This document shows, in pieces, positions 1 through 8,585 of a stretch of 64,000 bases of DNA. The notes beneath the pieces were generated by a model, which saw only the letters and a program-made list of their open reading frames with translations, was not told the DNA's origin and made no database searches. The translations under genes and the position numbers were made by a program. Where the stretch lies: positions 1 to 64,000 of the forward strand of contig AAXZ01000007.1 of the NCBI GenBank assembly GCA_000169395.1. Direction: 5' to 3'. Source of the stretch: Rhodobacteraceae bacterium HTCC2150. Lineage in GTDB: Bacteria > Pseudomonadota > Alphaproteobacteria > Rhodobacterales > Rhodobacteraceae. The first letter of the stretch is position 1, and each line of letters begins with the position of its first letter.

Positions 1-870
1 CTACCGGCACCATCGCCGGAACAAGGTTTAAATCGCTATATGCAGGAAATCCGCAAATTCCCAATGCTGGAACCTGAAGAAGAATACATGCTGGCCAAAA
101 ACTGGGTCGAGCATCAAGATTCAGGTGCCGCGCACCGCTTGGTGACGTCGCACCTGCGTTTGGCCGCAAAAATTGCCATGGGGTATCGTGGCTATGGATT
201 GCCCCAAGCCGAGGTTGTGTCCGAGGCAAATGTTGGCTTGATGCAAGCCGTAAAGAAATTTGATCCCGAAAAGGGTTTCCGCCTTTCCACATATGCGATG
301 TGGTGGATCCGTGCCTCAATTCAAGAATACGTTTTGCGTTCTTGGTCATTGGTGAAGCTTGGCACGACGAGCGCGCAAAAGAAGCTATTCTTTAATTTGC
401 GCAAGGCTAAAAACCGCATTGGCGCCTTGGAAGAGGGTGATTTGCGCCCTGAAAACGTGGCAAAAATTGCCAGCGATCTAAATGTGACCGAAACCGAAGT
501 TATTTCGATGAATCGCCGGATGAGTGGTGGTGATGCCTCGCTGAATGTTCAGGTTGGCGGTGATGGTGAAGGCACAGCACAATGGCAGGATTGGTTGGCT
601 GACGACAGTGCCGATCAAGCTGGCGATTATGAAAAGCAGGACGAGCTTGATACTCGCCGTGAGTTAATGGCGCAGGCAATGGCCGTTTTGAATGATCGGG
701 AAAAAGAAATCCTGATGGAGCGCCGATTGCAGGACAAACCGAAAACGCTAGAAGAATTGTCCGAGGTATTTTCAGTCAGCCGCGAACGAATCCGCCAAAT
801 TGAGGTGCGTGCCTTTGAAAAATTGCAAACCGAAATGCGCAGCTTAGCCGAGGATAAAGGACTTATGTAA
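1..870 (+). CDS. rpoH: RNA polymerase sigma-32 factor RpoH (5' end outside window)
   Basis: Heat-shock sigma factor that directs RNA polymerase to chaperone and protease promoters. The frame is open from base 1 and reads LPAPSPEQGLNRY before the first internal Met at 40, which matches the usual RpoH N-terminus, so the true start lies upstream and 289 residues are visible. Region 2 is seen in 'GLMQAVKKFDPEKGFRLSTY' and 'WWIRASIQEYVLRSW'. The RpoH-box type stretch 'RKAKNRIG' lies near residue 135 of the visible part. Region 4.2 ends the protein with 'LSEVFSVSRERIRQIEVRA'. clpP and clpX, classical sigma-32 targets in other bacteria, follow about 0.9 kb downstream. A terminator-like hairpin follows the TAA stop. 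Confidence 0.95.
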   Translation, partial: LPAPSPEQGLNRYMQEIRKFPMLEPEEEYMLAKNWVEHQDSGAAHRLVTSHLRLAAKIAMGYRGYGLPQAEVVSEANVGLMQAVKKFDPEKGFRLSTYAMWWIRASIQEYVLRSWSLVKLGTTSAQKKLFFNLRKAKNRIGALEEGDLRPENVAKIASDLNVTETEVISMNRRMSGGDASLNVQVGGDGEGTAQWQDWLADDSADQAGDYEKQDELDTRRELMAQAMAVLNDREKEILMERRLQDKPKTLEELSEVFSVSRERIRQIEVRAFEKLQTEMRSLAEDKGLM

Positions 871-886
871 TTTAAACGACGAATGA

Positions 887-926
887 CGCAGGTGCGATTT
901 ATTTCGCAATCCTGCGCCATTTTTTT
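887..926 (+). terminator. Terminator after rpoH
   Basis: CGCAGG (887-892) pairs with CCTGCG (911-916), with an inner GCG/CGC pairing, followed by a run of seven T at 920-926. This is a rho-independent terminator shape for rpoH. The stop codon of the convergent methyltransferase gene (899-901) lies inside the hairpin, so the two transcription units share this tail. Confidence 0.6.
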
Positions 927-1558
927 GCAAGACTTTCCAGTAAACGGCCAAATGACCATCTGATTGCGCCTTCGTAGATATCGAATTTTGAAATATTTAC
1001 GTTAGGTGCAGCGGTCTTTTTCTGTACAATTACAAGGCTGTCAGTTTTACTAACATAGTTATAGTTGGAGTTTTTCTTTAAAAATCTTCTAATCGCCCAA
1101 CCAACACCTGGAAACTTGGGTCGATCGTCATGAAAACAAATGTATCCGCCTTTAGAAACTTTTGCAGCCCATCCTAAATCCACCAAAACAGGATGGTGGC
1201 GATGATCTGCATCAATAAAAAGAAAATCTAGCTCAAGGTTTTTCGATTTATTAGCATTGACAAAATCGGTGGTCGTCCCTTCCCAAAAATCAACGCTTTC
1301 AGGATCTATTTCTGCGGAAATTAAGTTCTTCTTTATCTTGTTCAATTGATCGGGAAAATAACTTAAGGGATCAATAACAATGAATTGCGGTGCTCTCCCA
1401 AGGGGGTAGCAACCGATAAGTTCTTTAAGCGTACCACCCGCTGCTGTGCCTATTTCCATATGTGCCGCAGAGAAGTTGGAATTTTTCAACACATCCCGAA
1501 GTGCGCTACGTTCGGCCTCGCTACATTCAGATTCTAGCGAAATTGATGATGGTCGCAC
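899..1558 (-). CDS. Class I SAM-dependent methyltransferase-like protein
   Basis: A 219-aa protein with a Rossmann methyltransferase core: 'HMEIGTAAGGTLKEL' near residue 33 fits SAM motif I, and 'LDFLFIDADHRHHPVLVDLG' followed by 'GGYICFHDD' resembles the Methyltransf_24 type in which an acidic/His pair follows strand 4. No TM segments. The start is GTG at 1558: the frame is closed by a stop just upstream, and AAGGGG lies nine bases before the GTG. An ATG two bases away is in another frame. The substrate cannot be told; surface-glycan or small-molecule methylation is possible. It is convergent with rpoH and divergent from clpP, so it is a single-gene unit. AT-rich codon use suggests it may be a later arrival. 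Confidence 0.7.
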   Translation of the reverse strand: MRPSSISLESECSEAERSALRDVLKNSNFSAAHMEIGTAAGGTLKELIGCYPLGRAPQFIVIDPLSYFPDQLNKIKKNLISAEIDPESVDFWEGTTTDFVNANKSKNLELDFLFIDADHRHHPVLVDLGWAAKVSKGGYICFHDDRPKFPGVGWAIRRFLKKNSNYNYVSKTDSLVIVQKKTAAPNVNISKFDIYEGAIRWSFGRLLESLAKKWRRIAK

Positions 1559-1660
1559 ATATCGTCACCCCTTAACGTGTCATTTGTTGTCGCCATTTGG
1601 CCCAGTGGGGGCGACTTGTCAATGTAAGCATGCCTAATGACAATAAACTGTCTGCCGCCC

Positions 1661-1690
1661 CTTGCGGCTGGTCGGTCGCGACACTAATCT
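1661..1690 (+). promoter_or_regulatory. Possible sigma-32-type promoter of clpP
   Basis: CTTG at 1661-1664 and CTAATCT at 1684-1690, 19 bases apart, resemble the alphaproteobacterial RpoH pattern (CTTG, then a CYTATNT-like -10). The position about 55 bases before the clpP ATG is suitable. The match is imperfect and the call is tentative. Confidence 0.25.
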
Positions 1691-1743
1691 TTTATAAGCA
1701 CTTCAATCGTATAGACGTCATAAGACAAAATAGAGGCACCGCA

Positions 1744-2373
1744 ATGTTTAATCCCCTTGGCAATATCACCGATTTCGTCATCCCAACGGTCGAAGAGACT
1801 ACATCACGGGGATCAATCCGTTATGATATCTTCTCGCGCCTTCTAAAAGAGCGGATCATTTTTGTTTCCGGCCCTGTCCATGATGAGATGGCGACCACAA
1901 TTGTGGCTCAGCTTTTGTTCTTGGAAGCCGACAATCCAACAAAAGAAATTGCTATGTATATCAACAGCCCTGGCGGCGTTGTGACGTCTGGTTTGTCGAT
2001 TTACGACACGATGCAATACATCAAACCAAAGGTTTCAACTGTTTGCATCGGTCAAGCGGCCTCAATGGGGTCTTTGTTGTTGGCGGCGGGTGAGCCAGGG
2101 ATGCGTTATTCTTTGCCTAACAGCCGTATCATGGTGCATCAGCCATCTGGTGGGTACCAAGGTCAGGCAACCGACATCATGATCCACGCCGCGGAAACCC
2201 AAAAATTGAAAGACCGTTTGAACGGCATTTATGTGAAACACACGGGGCAGACGATGAAAAAAGTCGTTGATGGCCTTGAACGCGATAACTTTATGTCTGC
2301 CGAAGAAGCCAAATCATGGGGTCTGGTAGATGAAATCGTTGAAAATCGTCCAAAATCGGACGACGATAAATAG
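1744..2373 (+). CDS. clpP: ATP-dependent Clp protease proteolytic subunit ClpP
   Basis: Serine peptidase that forms the 14-mer chamber used by ClpX/ClpA. The 209-aa length is normal. The catalytic Ser is in '[14 protein letters not shown]', the His in 'IMVHQPSGG', and the strand motif 'MYINSPGG' precedes them. I chose the ATG at 1744, which gives the family N-terminus; an upstream TTG at 1597 in frame would add 49 unrelated residues. clpX follows after about 160 bases on the same strand, the usual order. Expression could be heat-shock controlled given rpoH next door. Confidence 0.97.
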   Translation: MFNPLGNITDFVIPTVEETTSRGSIRYDIFSRLLKERIIFVSGPVHDEMATTIVAQLLFLEADNPTKEIAMYINSPGGVVTSGLSIYDTMQYIKPKVSTVCIGQAASMGSLLLAAGEPGMRYSLPNSRIMVHQPSGGYQGQATDIMIHAAETQKLKDRLNGIYVKHTGQTMKKVVDGLERDNFMSAEEAKSWGLVDEIVENRPKSDDDK

Positions 2374-2428
2374 CAATAGGCGGCGCTTATTTTAGGCGCT
2401 GCAAACTACCCATTGCGGCAAGGTAGAA

Positions 2429-2456
2429 TTAGGCATTGTACAGGTCAGCTGCCTAA
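2429..2456 (+). repeat. Inverted repeat in the clpP-clpX gap
   Basis: TTAGGCA (2429-2435) and TGCCTAA (2450-2456) form a perfect 7-bp inverted repeat with a 14-base loop. No T-run follows, so it is not a typical terminator; it could be a protein-binding site or an RNA hairpin that separates clpP from clpX expression. Confidence 0.4.
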
Positions 2457-2531
2457 ACTATCTTGCCCGAAGGGCGACGGCGCATTCCCAGTGGTTTGCG
2501 TGACATAGGGCGAAACCTTTTCGAGGCGAGT

Positions 2532-3803
2532 ATGGCGAATAATACCAGCACTGATTCCAAGAACACACTGTATTGTTCCTTTTGCGGCAAGAGCCAGCAT
2601 GAGGTACGTAAACTGATTGCAGGGCCGACAGTATTCATCTGTGATGAATGCGTAGAGCTGTGTATGGACATCATCCGCGAGGAAACTAAAGCTTCGGGTT
2701 TGAAGGCCACTGATGGCGTGCCAACACCCAAAGAAATTTGTGAGGTTCTGGATGATTACGTCATCGGTCAGGGTCATGCTAAACGCGTTTTATCTGTGGC
2801 TGTTCACAACCACTACAAACGTCTAAATCACGCCGGCAAAGGCAGTGAAATTGAATTAGCCAAATCCAACATCATGCTGATCGGCCCAACGGGTTGCGGT
2901 AAAACCTTGTTGGCTCAAACGTTGGCGCGCATCTTGGATGTTCCGTTCACGATGGCCGATGCCACCACATTGACCGAGGCCGGTTATGTGGGTGAAGATG
3001 TTGAAAACATTATTCTAAAACTGTTGCAGGCGTCAGAATACAATGTTGAACGCGCCCAACGCGGTATCGTCTATATCGATGAAGTCGACAAAATTACCCG
3101 CAAATCTGACAATCCATCGATCACGCGCGACGTGTCTGGTGAGGGTGTACAACAGGCTTTGCTTAAGATCATGGAAGGTACCGTTGCCTCTGTGCCACCA
3201 CAAGGTGGGCGTAAGCATCCTCAGCAAGAGTTTTTGCAAGTCGATACCACGAACATCTTATTCGTGTGTGGCGGCGCTTTTGCTGGCTTGGATAAAATCA
3301 TTGCCCAACGTGGCAAGGGTTCATCAATTGGTTTTGGTGCCGATGTACGTGACGAGGCGACCAAGGGCATCGGTGAAACACTTAAGGATCTAGAGCCAGA
3401 AGATCTGTTGAAATTCGGTCTTATTCCTGAATTTGTTGGTCGTCTGCCTGTGATTGCGACACTTGAGGATCTTGATCTTGATGCGTTGGTAACAATTCTT
3501 TCCGAACCCAAAAATGCGTTGGTCAAGCAATACCAACGCTTGTTCGAGCTGGAAGATGCGGAATTGAAATTTACGGATGATGCGCTGAAAGCCATTGGTT
3601 CCCGCGCGATTGAGCGTAAAACCGGTGCCCGTGGATTGCGTTCCATCATGGAAGACATTCTTTTGGATACGATGTTCGACCTGCCAGGGTTGGAAAACGT
3701 TTCCGAAGTTGTGGTGAATGAAGAAGCGGTTAATGCAGGTGCAGCACCTTTGTTGATCTATTCAGAGCCATCCCAACAGGAAGAAGGCGCCAGCGCCGGC
3801 TGA
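2532..3803 (+). CDS. clpX: ATP-dependent Clp protease ATP-binding subunit ClpX
   Basis: AAA+ unfoldase that selects substrates and feeds them to ClpP. The 423-aa length is normal. The N-terminal zinc-binding domain shows 'CSFCGKSQ' and '[10 protein letters not shown]'. Walker A is '[15 protein letters not shown]', Walker B '[10 protein letters not shown]', and the ClpP-docking loop of the IGF type appears as 'GSSIGFGA'. The sensor-2 region is '[10 protein letters not shown]'. Start chosen at ATG 2532, which gives the family N-terminus; the frame is open to an upstream start at 2463 that would add 23 unlikely residues. It pairs with clpP upstream. Confidence 0.97.
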   Translation: MANNTSTDSKNTLYCSFCGKSQHEVRKLIAGPTVFICDECVELCMDIIREETKASGLKATDGVPTPKEICEVLDDYVIGQGHAKRVLSVAVHNHYKRLNHAGKGSEIELAKSNIMLIGPTGCGKTLLAQTLARILDVPFTMADATTLTEAGYVGEDVENIILKLLQASEYNVERAQRGIVYIDEVDKITRKSDNPSITRDVSGEGVQQALLKIMEGTVASVPPQGGRKHPQQEFLQVDTTNILFVCGGAFAGLDKIIAQRGKGSSIGFGADVRDEATKGIGETLKDLEPEDLLKFGLIPEFVGRLPVIATLEDLDLDALVTILSEPKNALVKQYQRLFELEDAELKFTDDALKAIGSRAIERKTGARGLRSIMEDILLDTMFDLPGLENVSEVVVNEEAVNAGAAPLLIYSEPSQQEEGASAG

Positions 3804-3895
3804 TATTAGCACAATAGCGCTTCATTGGATTTCATAACTAGACCTTTGGCGCGTGATTTGGCATATCCGACACTAGAATTCATTCGGAGGGCCTG

Positions 3896-4279
3896 ATGGG
3901 CATCTTGAACACTCTTCTTCGCGCCGTCACTTGGTGGAATGGCCAGACCTTGAACACTCAACTTTTTACTTGGCGCAAGGGCGTCAAAGTAGGTGAGGAT
4001 GATCAGGGCAATATTTATTACAAATCCCGCGACGAGAAAAAGCGTTGGGTGATTTTCAACGGCGAGGCCGAGGCCAGTCGCGTTGCACCAGATTGGCATG
4101 GTTGGCTGCACCACACTTGGGATGAAACGCCCGAGGAAAAACCGTTGGCGCGTAAATCTTGGGAAAAACCCCACACAGAAAACCTAACGGGTAGTGCGTT
4201 GTCTTATGCACCTGCTGGCTCGATCCGTCGCGGTGCACCTGCAGAACGCCAAGATTACGAAGCTTGGCAGCCAGAATAG
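3896..4279 (+). CDS. NDUFA12-family complex I assembly/accessory subunit
   Basis: A 127-aa homologue of the mitochondrial B17.2/NDUFA12 accessory subunit of NADH:ubiquinone oxidoreductase, found in Alphaproteobacteria. Family marks are '[14 protein letters not shown]', '[13 protein letters not shown]', '[15 protein letters not shown]' and 'DWHGWLHHT'. GGAGG lies a few bases before the ATG. The gene is followed without a gap by mlaD (stop at 4279, ATG at 4280). It is separate from the nuo operon at 54.8 kb, as is usual in this order. Confidence 0.9.
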   Translation: MGILNTLLRAVTWWNGQTLNTQLFTWRKGVKVGEDDQGNIYYKSRDEKKRWVIFNGEAEASRVAPDWHGWLHHTWDETPEEKPLARKSWEKPHTENLTGSALSYAPAGSIRRGAPAERQDYEAWQPE

Positions 4280-4729
4280 ATGGGTGAAAACACCACAGAG
4301 GTTCTGACTGGTGCGGCTGTTTTGGCCGCAGGTATCGGTTTTGCCCTGTATCTAGGAACGACAACTGGTGTAACTGATCGCACATCTGGCACCTATGAAC
4401 TTCGTGCTTCTTTCCGCTCAATTGAGGGTGTTTCTGTTGGCACCGACGTTCGCCTTGCTGGTGTTAAGGTTGGCAGCGTAACAGATGTTGCATTAAATCC
4501 TGAGACATATCGTGCTGACATGCGGTTTGCTGTGAAAGATGGCATCTTATTATCCGATGACAGCACAATTTCTATATCGTCTGAGGGATTGCTGGGCGGC
4601 AATTTTGTCGAACTAATTCCTGGTGGGTCGCCCTTTGATCTTGAACCAAATGGCGAAATTGAAGACACGCAAGGCGCGGTTTCTCTGATATCACTGTTGC
4701 TAAAATTCGTGTCCGGCAGCAAAGAATGA
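4280..4729 (+). CDS. mlaD: MlaD-type phospholipid-binding protein of the outer-membrane lipid asymmetry system
   Basis: A 149-aa MCE-domain protein. It has one N-terminal TM anchor (about residues 8-28, 'TGAAVLAAGIGFALYLG') and one MCE domain with 'LRASFRSIEGVSVGTDVRLAGVKVGSV' split across residues 42-68 and 'SISSEGLLGGNFVEL' near residue 96. In known Mla systems MlaD forms a periplasmic hexamer on the MlaFEB ABC transporter. No mlaE, mlaF or mlaB lies in this window. It begins directly at the stop of the NDUFA12 gene and overlaps the next gene by four bases, so the three genes look translationally coupled. Confidence 0.85.
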   Translation: MGENTTEVLTGAAVLAAGIGFALYLGTTTGVTDRTSGTYELRASFRSIEGVSVGTDVRLAGVKVGSVTDVALNPETYRADMRFAVKDGILLSDDSTISISSEGLLGGNFVELIPGGSPFDLEPNGEIEDTQGAVSLISLLLKFVSGSKE

Positions 4730-5085
4730 TCCGCGTACTCGCCGTCATAGCCGCCCTTTGCCCTTTTGCGGCCTTGGCTGAGGATACCACCTCAACAACC
4801 ACTGCAAACATGCGTGCGCTTGACAAAGTATCAGGCCAGACATGGGATTTTGACATTTCTTCTGGTCAATCAGCAAGCCTTGGTAATCTGACATTGTTTT
4901 CAAAAGAATGCCGTTACCCGACAGATGATCCTTCATCCAACGCTTATGTGTACCTTAGCATCCAAGATGAACGCGACGGTGGCGAACTGTTCCGCGGCTG
5001 GATGGTTGCAGCCAGTCCTGCGTTGAACGCCTTTGATCACGCACGTTACGACGTTTGGTTGCTATCTTGCGCGCTGCCTGAATAA
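4726..5085 (+). CDS. DUF2155 domain secreted protein
   Basis: A 119-aa protein with a signal peptide ending near 'FAALA' (about residue 18). The mature part carries the DUF2155 pattern: 'MRALDKVSGQTWDFDIS' then 'LTLFSKECRYP' and 'ELFRGWMVAASPALNAFDH' with 'YDVWLLSC' at the end. Two Cys may form a disulfide. Function is unknown. The start ATG overlaps the mlaD stop by four bases (ATGA). Its 3' end overlaps the convergent aat gene by 40 bases. Confidence 0.85.
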   Translation: MIRVLAVIAALCPFAALAEDTTSTTTANMRALDKVSGQTWDFDISSGQSASLGNLTLFSKECRYPTDDPSSNAYVYLSIQDERDGGELFRGWMVAASPALNAFDHARYDVWLLSCALPE

Positions 5086-5702
5086 CCCTGTCCATAAGGG
5101 TTTATTAAAGGTCGCGAAGAAATATCAGCCGGATGCGCCAAAGCATCATCCAAAGACACCAAAAACGCAGATTGAGGGATTTCTTGTCCCCCCATACTGG
5201 CCAAATGCGGTGTTATGAATTGTGTGTCGAACAGCTTAAAACCAGTCGCGTTCAATTGATTTACCAAATGCGTAAGCGCAATTTTTGATCCGTTTTTCAC
5301 GTGACTAAACATGCTTTCGCCAAAAAAAGCGGCGTTCAGCGCAACACCGTACACACCTCCAACCAACTCTTCCCCATTCCAAACTTCAACAGAATGGGCC
5401 AGGCCGCGTTCATGGAAATCTACGTATGCATTTGTAATCATGGGGTTAATCCATGTCTCAGGGCGGTCTGCACAGGCGGCCATAACTGCTGGGAAATTCT
5501 TGTTCAGCGTAATTTCGTATCCGCAATTTCTTAAGGCCCGCCCCAAACTGCGTGAAATGTGAAAACCGTCAAGGGGCATAACACCGCGCATCTTTGGTTC
5601 AACCCAAAAAACCTCGTCTGATGTTGCCGTGTCCGCCATGGGAAATACCCCTTGGGAATATGCTTGCACAAGCAATTCAGGCGTAAGTTTTTTAACCGAC
5701 AT
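5046..5702 (-). CDS. aat: Leucyl/phenylalanyl-tRNA--protein transferase
   Basis: Transfers Leu or Phe from charged tRNA to proteins with N-terminal Arg or Lys, marking them for the Clp system (N-degron pathway). The 218-aa protein shows 'LLVQAYSQGVFPMAD', 'VFWVEPKMRGVMPLDGFHISRS' spread over residues 33-54, 'TWINPMITNAYVDFHERGLAHSVE' (residues 82-105) and 'SMFSHVKNGSKIALTHL'. Start taken at ATG 5702 (MSVKKLTPELL); an in-frame start at 5732 would add ten residues. clpP/clpX lie nearby. The gene is convergent with and overlaps the DUF2155 gene. Confidence 0.95.
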   Translation of the reverse strand: MSVKKLTPELLVQAYSQGVFPMADTATSDEVFWVEPKMRGVMPLDGFHISRSLGRALRNCGYEITLNKNFPAVMAACADRPETWINPMITNAYVDFHERGLAHSVEVWNGEELVGGVYGVALNAAFFGESMFSHVKNGSKIALTHLVNQLNATGFKLFDTQFITPHLASMGGQEIPQSAFLVSLDDALAHPADISSRPLINPYGQGYSGSAQDSNQTS

Positions 5703-5821
5703 GATTTCCCTTATCCAGAATGCGCATGACACCGAACAAAGGTTGTTGTTGCCAAAATTTTGCCCTTTTGCAAGGATACGTCCAATTAAAACAAATAAAA
5801 GTTAGTTGAGTGGAGTGCAAA

Positions 5822-6526
5822 ATGGGTTTCTTTGATTTTATTGGCGATCTAGAACAATACAGCGAACACAAACGTCCGGAAATGCGGATGAATCGTCGGC
5901 ACAAGTTTTTGATTGATGACAATATCGATGATCTTCAGGGTGCGCGCGTGTTGGATTTGGCCGCCCACGATGGGCGGTGGTCTTATGCGATGGCCGCGGC
6001 TGGCGCCAGCAAAGTTGTTGGGATTGAAGGGCGAGCTGATCTCGTGAAACGGTTCGAAAACTACCCTGATGCCGCCATCCGCGACAAAGTAGAATTGCGC
6101 GTGGATGATGTGTTCTTGGGCTTAGACAAAGCTTATGCCGCTGAAGAGTATTATGATGTGATTGCCGTATTTGGTTTGCTCTATCATCTGATGGATCACT
6201 ACCGCTTGCTTGTGGCGATCAGAAAACTTGATCCCGAAGTTGTCATCATTGACAGTGAATTTTGCCTTGCTGGTTGGCCAATGGTCAAATTGATTAAGGA
6301 AGATACAGAAAACATTCTGAATGCCACGGCCTATTACGAGGGCCAAAAAGAGGTGATGAAAGGCATTCCTAGCTTCAGCGCCATGGAAAAAATGGCGGAA
6401 ACACTGGATTACAATATCCAGTGGTCAGATTGGAATAGCTTGGCAGAGGATGATCGTCACGGTGTCAGCGATTACTATCGGCCGGAAAATATTCGGCGCG
6501 GCACCTGTGTGCTCACGCCGAAATAA
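5822..6526 (+). CDS. Class I SAM-dependent methyltransferase
   Basis: A 234-aa protein with 'RVLDLAAHDGRWSYAMAAAGA' (21 residues at about 41-61) as a clear SAM motif I, acidic 'VVGIEGR' at the end of strand 2, and 'YDVIAVFGLLYHLMDHY' as motif III. The N-terminus 'MGFFDFIGDLEQYSEHKRPE' resembles DUF1698-like wobble-uridine enzymes only loosely, so the substrate is open. GGAG six bases before ATG 5822 decides the start over the TTG-type start at 5810. It is divergent from aat, and its stop (6524-6526) abuts the stop of accC with no gap. Confidence 0.75.
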   Translation: MGFFDFIGDLEQYSEHKRPEMRMNRRHKFLIDDNIDDLQGARVLDLAAHDGRWSYAMAAAGASKVVGIEGRADLVKRFENYPDAAIRDKVELRVDDVFLGLDKAYAAEEYYDVIAVFGLLYHLMDHYRLLVAIRKLDPEVVIIDSEFCLAGWPMVKLIKEDTENILNATAYYEGQKEVMKGIPSFSAMEKMAETLDYNIQWSDWNSLAEDDRHGVSDYYRPENIRRGTCVLTPK

Positions 6527-7873
6527 TTAGTTCAGATTGTTTTCCAACCATTTTTCCAACCAGTGAATGTTATAATTCCCTGTCAGAATGTCCTCTTCTT
6601 CCAGCAATGCATGGAAGAGGGGAATGGTTGTATCCACGCCATCAACGATCAATTCACCCAAGGCACGTTTTAGACGCGCCAAGGCTTCTGGTCGATCGCG
6701 GCCATGTACGATCAATTTGCCAATAAGGCTGTCGTAGTAGGGCGGAATTGAATAGCCATCATAAAGCGCGCTGTCCATGCGTACACCAAGACCGCCAGGG
6801 GCATGATATTGCGTGATTTTTCCGGGACATGGCGAAAAGTTCGGCAGCTTTTCAGCATTGATACGAACTTCAATTGAATGGCCATTAATGGTCAGTTCAT
6901 CTTGGGTAACCGATAGGGGCAAGCCAGCCGCCACGCGAATTTGTTCGCGCACGAGATCCATGTCAAAGATTGATTCCGTTACCGGATGTTCAACCTGAAG
7001 ACGCGTGTTCATCTCAATGAAGAAAAACTCGCCGTCTTCATAAAGAAACTCAATCGTGCCAGCACCTGCATAGCCAATTTCGGCCATAGCATCGGCACAA
7101 GTCTTACCAATTCTTGCGCGGATTTCAGGTGAAATTGCGGGGCCGGGGGCCTCCTCAAACACTTTTTGGTGGCGACGTTGCAAGGAACAGTCGCGTTCGC
7201 CCAAATGAACTGCCTTGCCTTTGCCATCGCCGAAAACTTGAATTTCGATGTGACGTGGGCGACCAAGATACTTTTCAATATAAACTTCGTCATTGCCAAA
7301 GTTAGATTTGCCTTCGGCACGGGCAGTTCTAAATGCCGTTTCCAATTCATCTGCGGAATTGGCAAGTTTCATGCCCTTACCACCACCACCTGCTGTGGCT
7401 TTGATGATTACAGGAAACCCAGTTTCCTTAACGACTTCTTTTGCGGCGGCATAATCTGGCACACCACCAGCAGAACCTGGAACACAAGGAACACCTAGTT
7501 TTTTCATTGTGTCTTTGGCGGTGATCTTGTCACCCATTAAACGGATGTGTGCGGCTGTTGGGCCAATGAATTTAATGTCGTGATCTTCAAGGATCTGCAC
7601 AAAATTGGCGTTTTCCGACATAAAGCCATAGCCCGGATGCACAGCCTGTGCGCCCGTGACTTCACAGGCTGCAATGATCGCAGAGACCGATAGATAGCTT
7701 TCAGTAGAAGAGGGTGGTCCAATACAGATCGCCTCATCTGCCATGCGCACGTGCATCGCATCGCGGTCAGCCGTTGAATGCACAGCCACCGATTGAATGC
7801 CCATTTCACGGCAAGCCCGAATAACGCGCAAGGCAATCTCGCCCCGGTTCGCGATTAGGATTTTATCAAACAT
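6527..7873 (-). CDS. accC: Acetyl-CoA carboxylase, biotin carboxylase subunit
   Basis: Carboxylates the biotin of AccB with bicarbonate and ATP, first step of fatty-acid synthesis. The 448-aa length is normal. Marks: 'FDKILIANRGEIALRVIRA' at the N-terminus, glycine-rich ATP loop 'KATAGGGGKGMKLA', 'ERDCSLQRRHQKVFEEAP' and 'MNTRLQVEHPVTE'. The ATG at 7873 is preferred over an in-frame TTG two codons upstream. It follows accB by 15 bases and forms the standard accBC operon. Confidence 0.97.
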   Translation of the reverse strand: MFDKILIANRGEIALRVIRACREMGIQSVAVHSTADRDAMHVRMADEAICIGPPSSTESYLSVSAIIAACEVTGAQAVHPGYGFMSENANFVQILEDHDIKFIGPTAAHIRLMGDKITAKDTMKKLGVPCVPGSAGGVPDYAAAKEVVKETGFPVIIKATAGGGGKGMKLANSADELETAFRTARAEGKSNFGNDEVYIEKYLGRPRHIEIQVFGDGKGKAVHLGERDCSLQRRHQKVFEEAPGPAISPEIRARIGKTCADAMAEIGYAGAGTIEFLYEDGEFFFIEMNTRLQVEHPVTESIFDMDLVREQIRVAAGLPLSVTQDELTINGHSIEVRINAEKLPNFSPCPGKITQYHAPGGLGVRMDSALYDGYSIPPYYDSLIGKLIVHGRDRPEALARLKRALGELIVDGVDTTIPLFHALLEEEDILTGNYNIHWLEKWLENNLN

Positions 7874-7888
7874 TTTCAAAGGCCCCGA

Positions 7889-8374
7889 TTATTCAAGAAT
7901 GACCAGCGGTTCGCCAAATTCAACGGGCGAGCCATCGGACACAAGAATGCGCTTCACCTTACCAGCGCGTGGCGATGGAATTTGGTTCATCGTTTTCATG
8001 GCCTCGATGATCAACAATGTCTGACCCTCAGTGACCACGTCACCTACGCTGACGAATGCGGCTGCACCGGGTTCTGCCGCCATATAAACCGTGCCAACCA
8101 TTGGCGATGTTATGGCGCCTGGATCACTTGCGGGATCGGCAGAAGCTGGTGCTGCGGCGGGTGCTGCAGGGGCGGCGGCAACTGGTGCGGCGGCTGCCGC
8201 AGGTGCTGCGTTGACCATAGTGACAACCTCGGCTTTGCGGCTTACGCGTACTTTCAAGCTGTCGCTTTCACCATAATCACGGCGAACCTCTAGTTCGCTA
8301 AGATCATTTTCGCGCAACAATTCAGCCAAAGCCTGAATAAATGTTACATCTGCATCATGCGTTTTTTTGGTCAT
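7889..8374 (-). CDS. accB: Acetyl-CoA carboxylase, biotin carboxyl carrier protein
   Basis: A 161-aa carrier with an N-terminal domain (residues 1-55), a flexible Ala/Pro-rich linker (about 62-85, nearly all A, P and V), and a C-terminal biotinyl domain. The biotin-accepting Lys is in 'IIEAMKTMNQI'. The ATG at 8374 with GAGG just upstream fits the family start; a start at 8416 in frame would add 14 residues. It is co-transcribed with accC. Confidence 0.95.
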   Translation of the reverse strand: MTKKTHDADVTFIQALAELLRENDLSELEVRRDYGESDSLKVRVSRKAEVVTMVNAAPAAAAAPVAAAPAAPAAAPASADPASDPGAITSPMVGTVYMAAEPGAAAFVSVGDVVTEGQTLLIIEAMKTMNQIPSPRAGKVKRILVSDGSPVEFGEPLVILE

Positions 8375-8523
8375 GGATCCCTCAGTCTGTCCTGTTGCTG
8401 GGTTTTTACCCAACATAATTGCGCTCGCTTATACGCGAGGGAATGCAAAGTGGGAAGGCTTTGCTTGCACGTTATATGAACAATCAGAAAAACCGCAAAA
8501 CCAATGGGAATTTTTCGGTCTTT

Positions 8524-8573
8524 GAAAAACTGCCCTTACCTTGGTAATTCTCAGAAAAGAAAGGGTAAGGGCA
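8524..8573 (-). terminator. Terminator after acs
   Basis: Perfect 10-bp stem: TGCCCTTACC at 8531-8540 and its complement GGTAAGGGCA at 8564-8573, loop of 23 bases. Read on the minus strand the stem is followed by a short T-run (A at 8525-8529). It lies just past the acs stop, so it closes the ABC-acs transcription unit. Confidence 0.7.
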
Positions 8574-8585
8574 ATTTGCTTTTAA

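Noticed and set aside
1597-1743. N-terminal extension of clpP to an upstream start
   Set aside because: The extra 49 residues do not resemble ClpP and the ATG at 1744 gives the standard N-terminus and length.
2374-2531. Direct GGCGC-type repeats after clpP as a terminator
   Set aside because: The repeats are direct, not inverted, and no T-run follows.
2445-2777. Minus-strand frames opposite clpX start
   Set aside because: Shadow of the clpX coding strand; no family and no ribosome-binding site.
3221-3658. 145-codon minus-strand frame within clpX
   Set aside because: Ser/Arg-rich composition typical of an antisense shadow.
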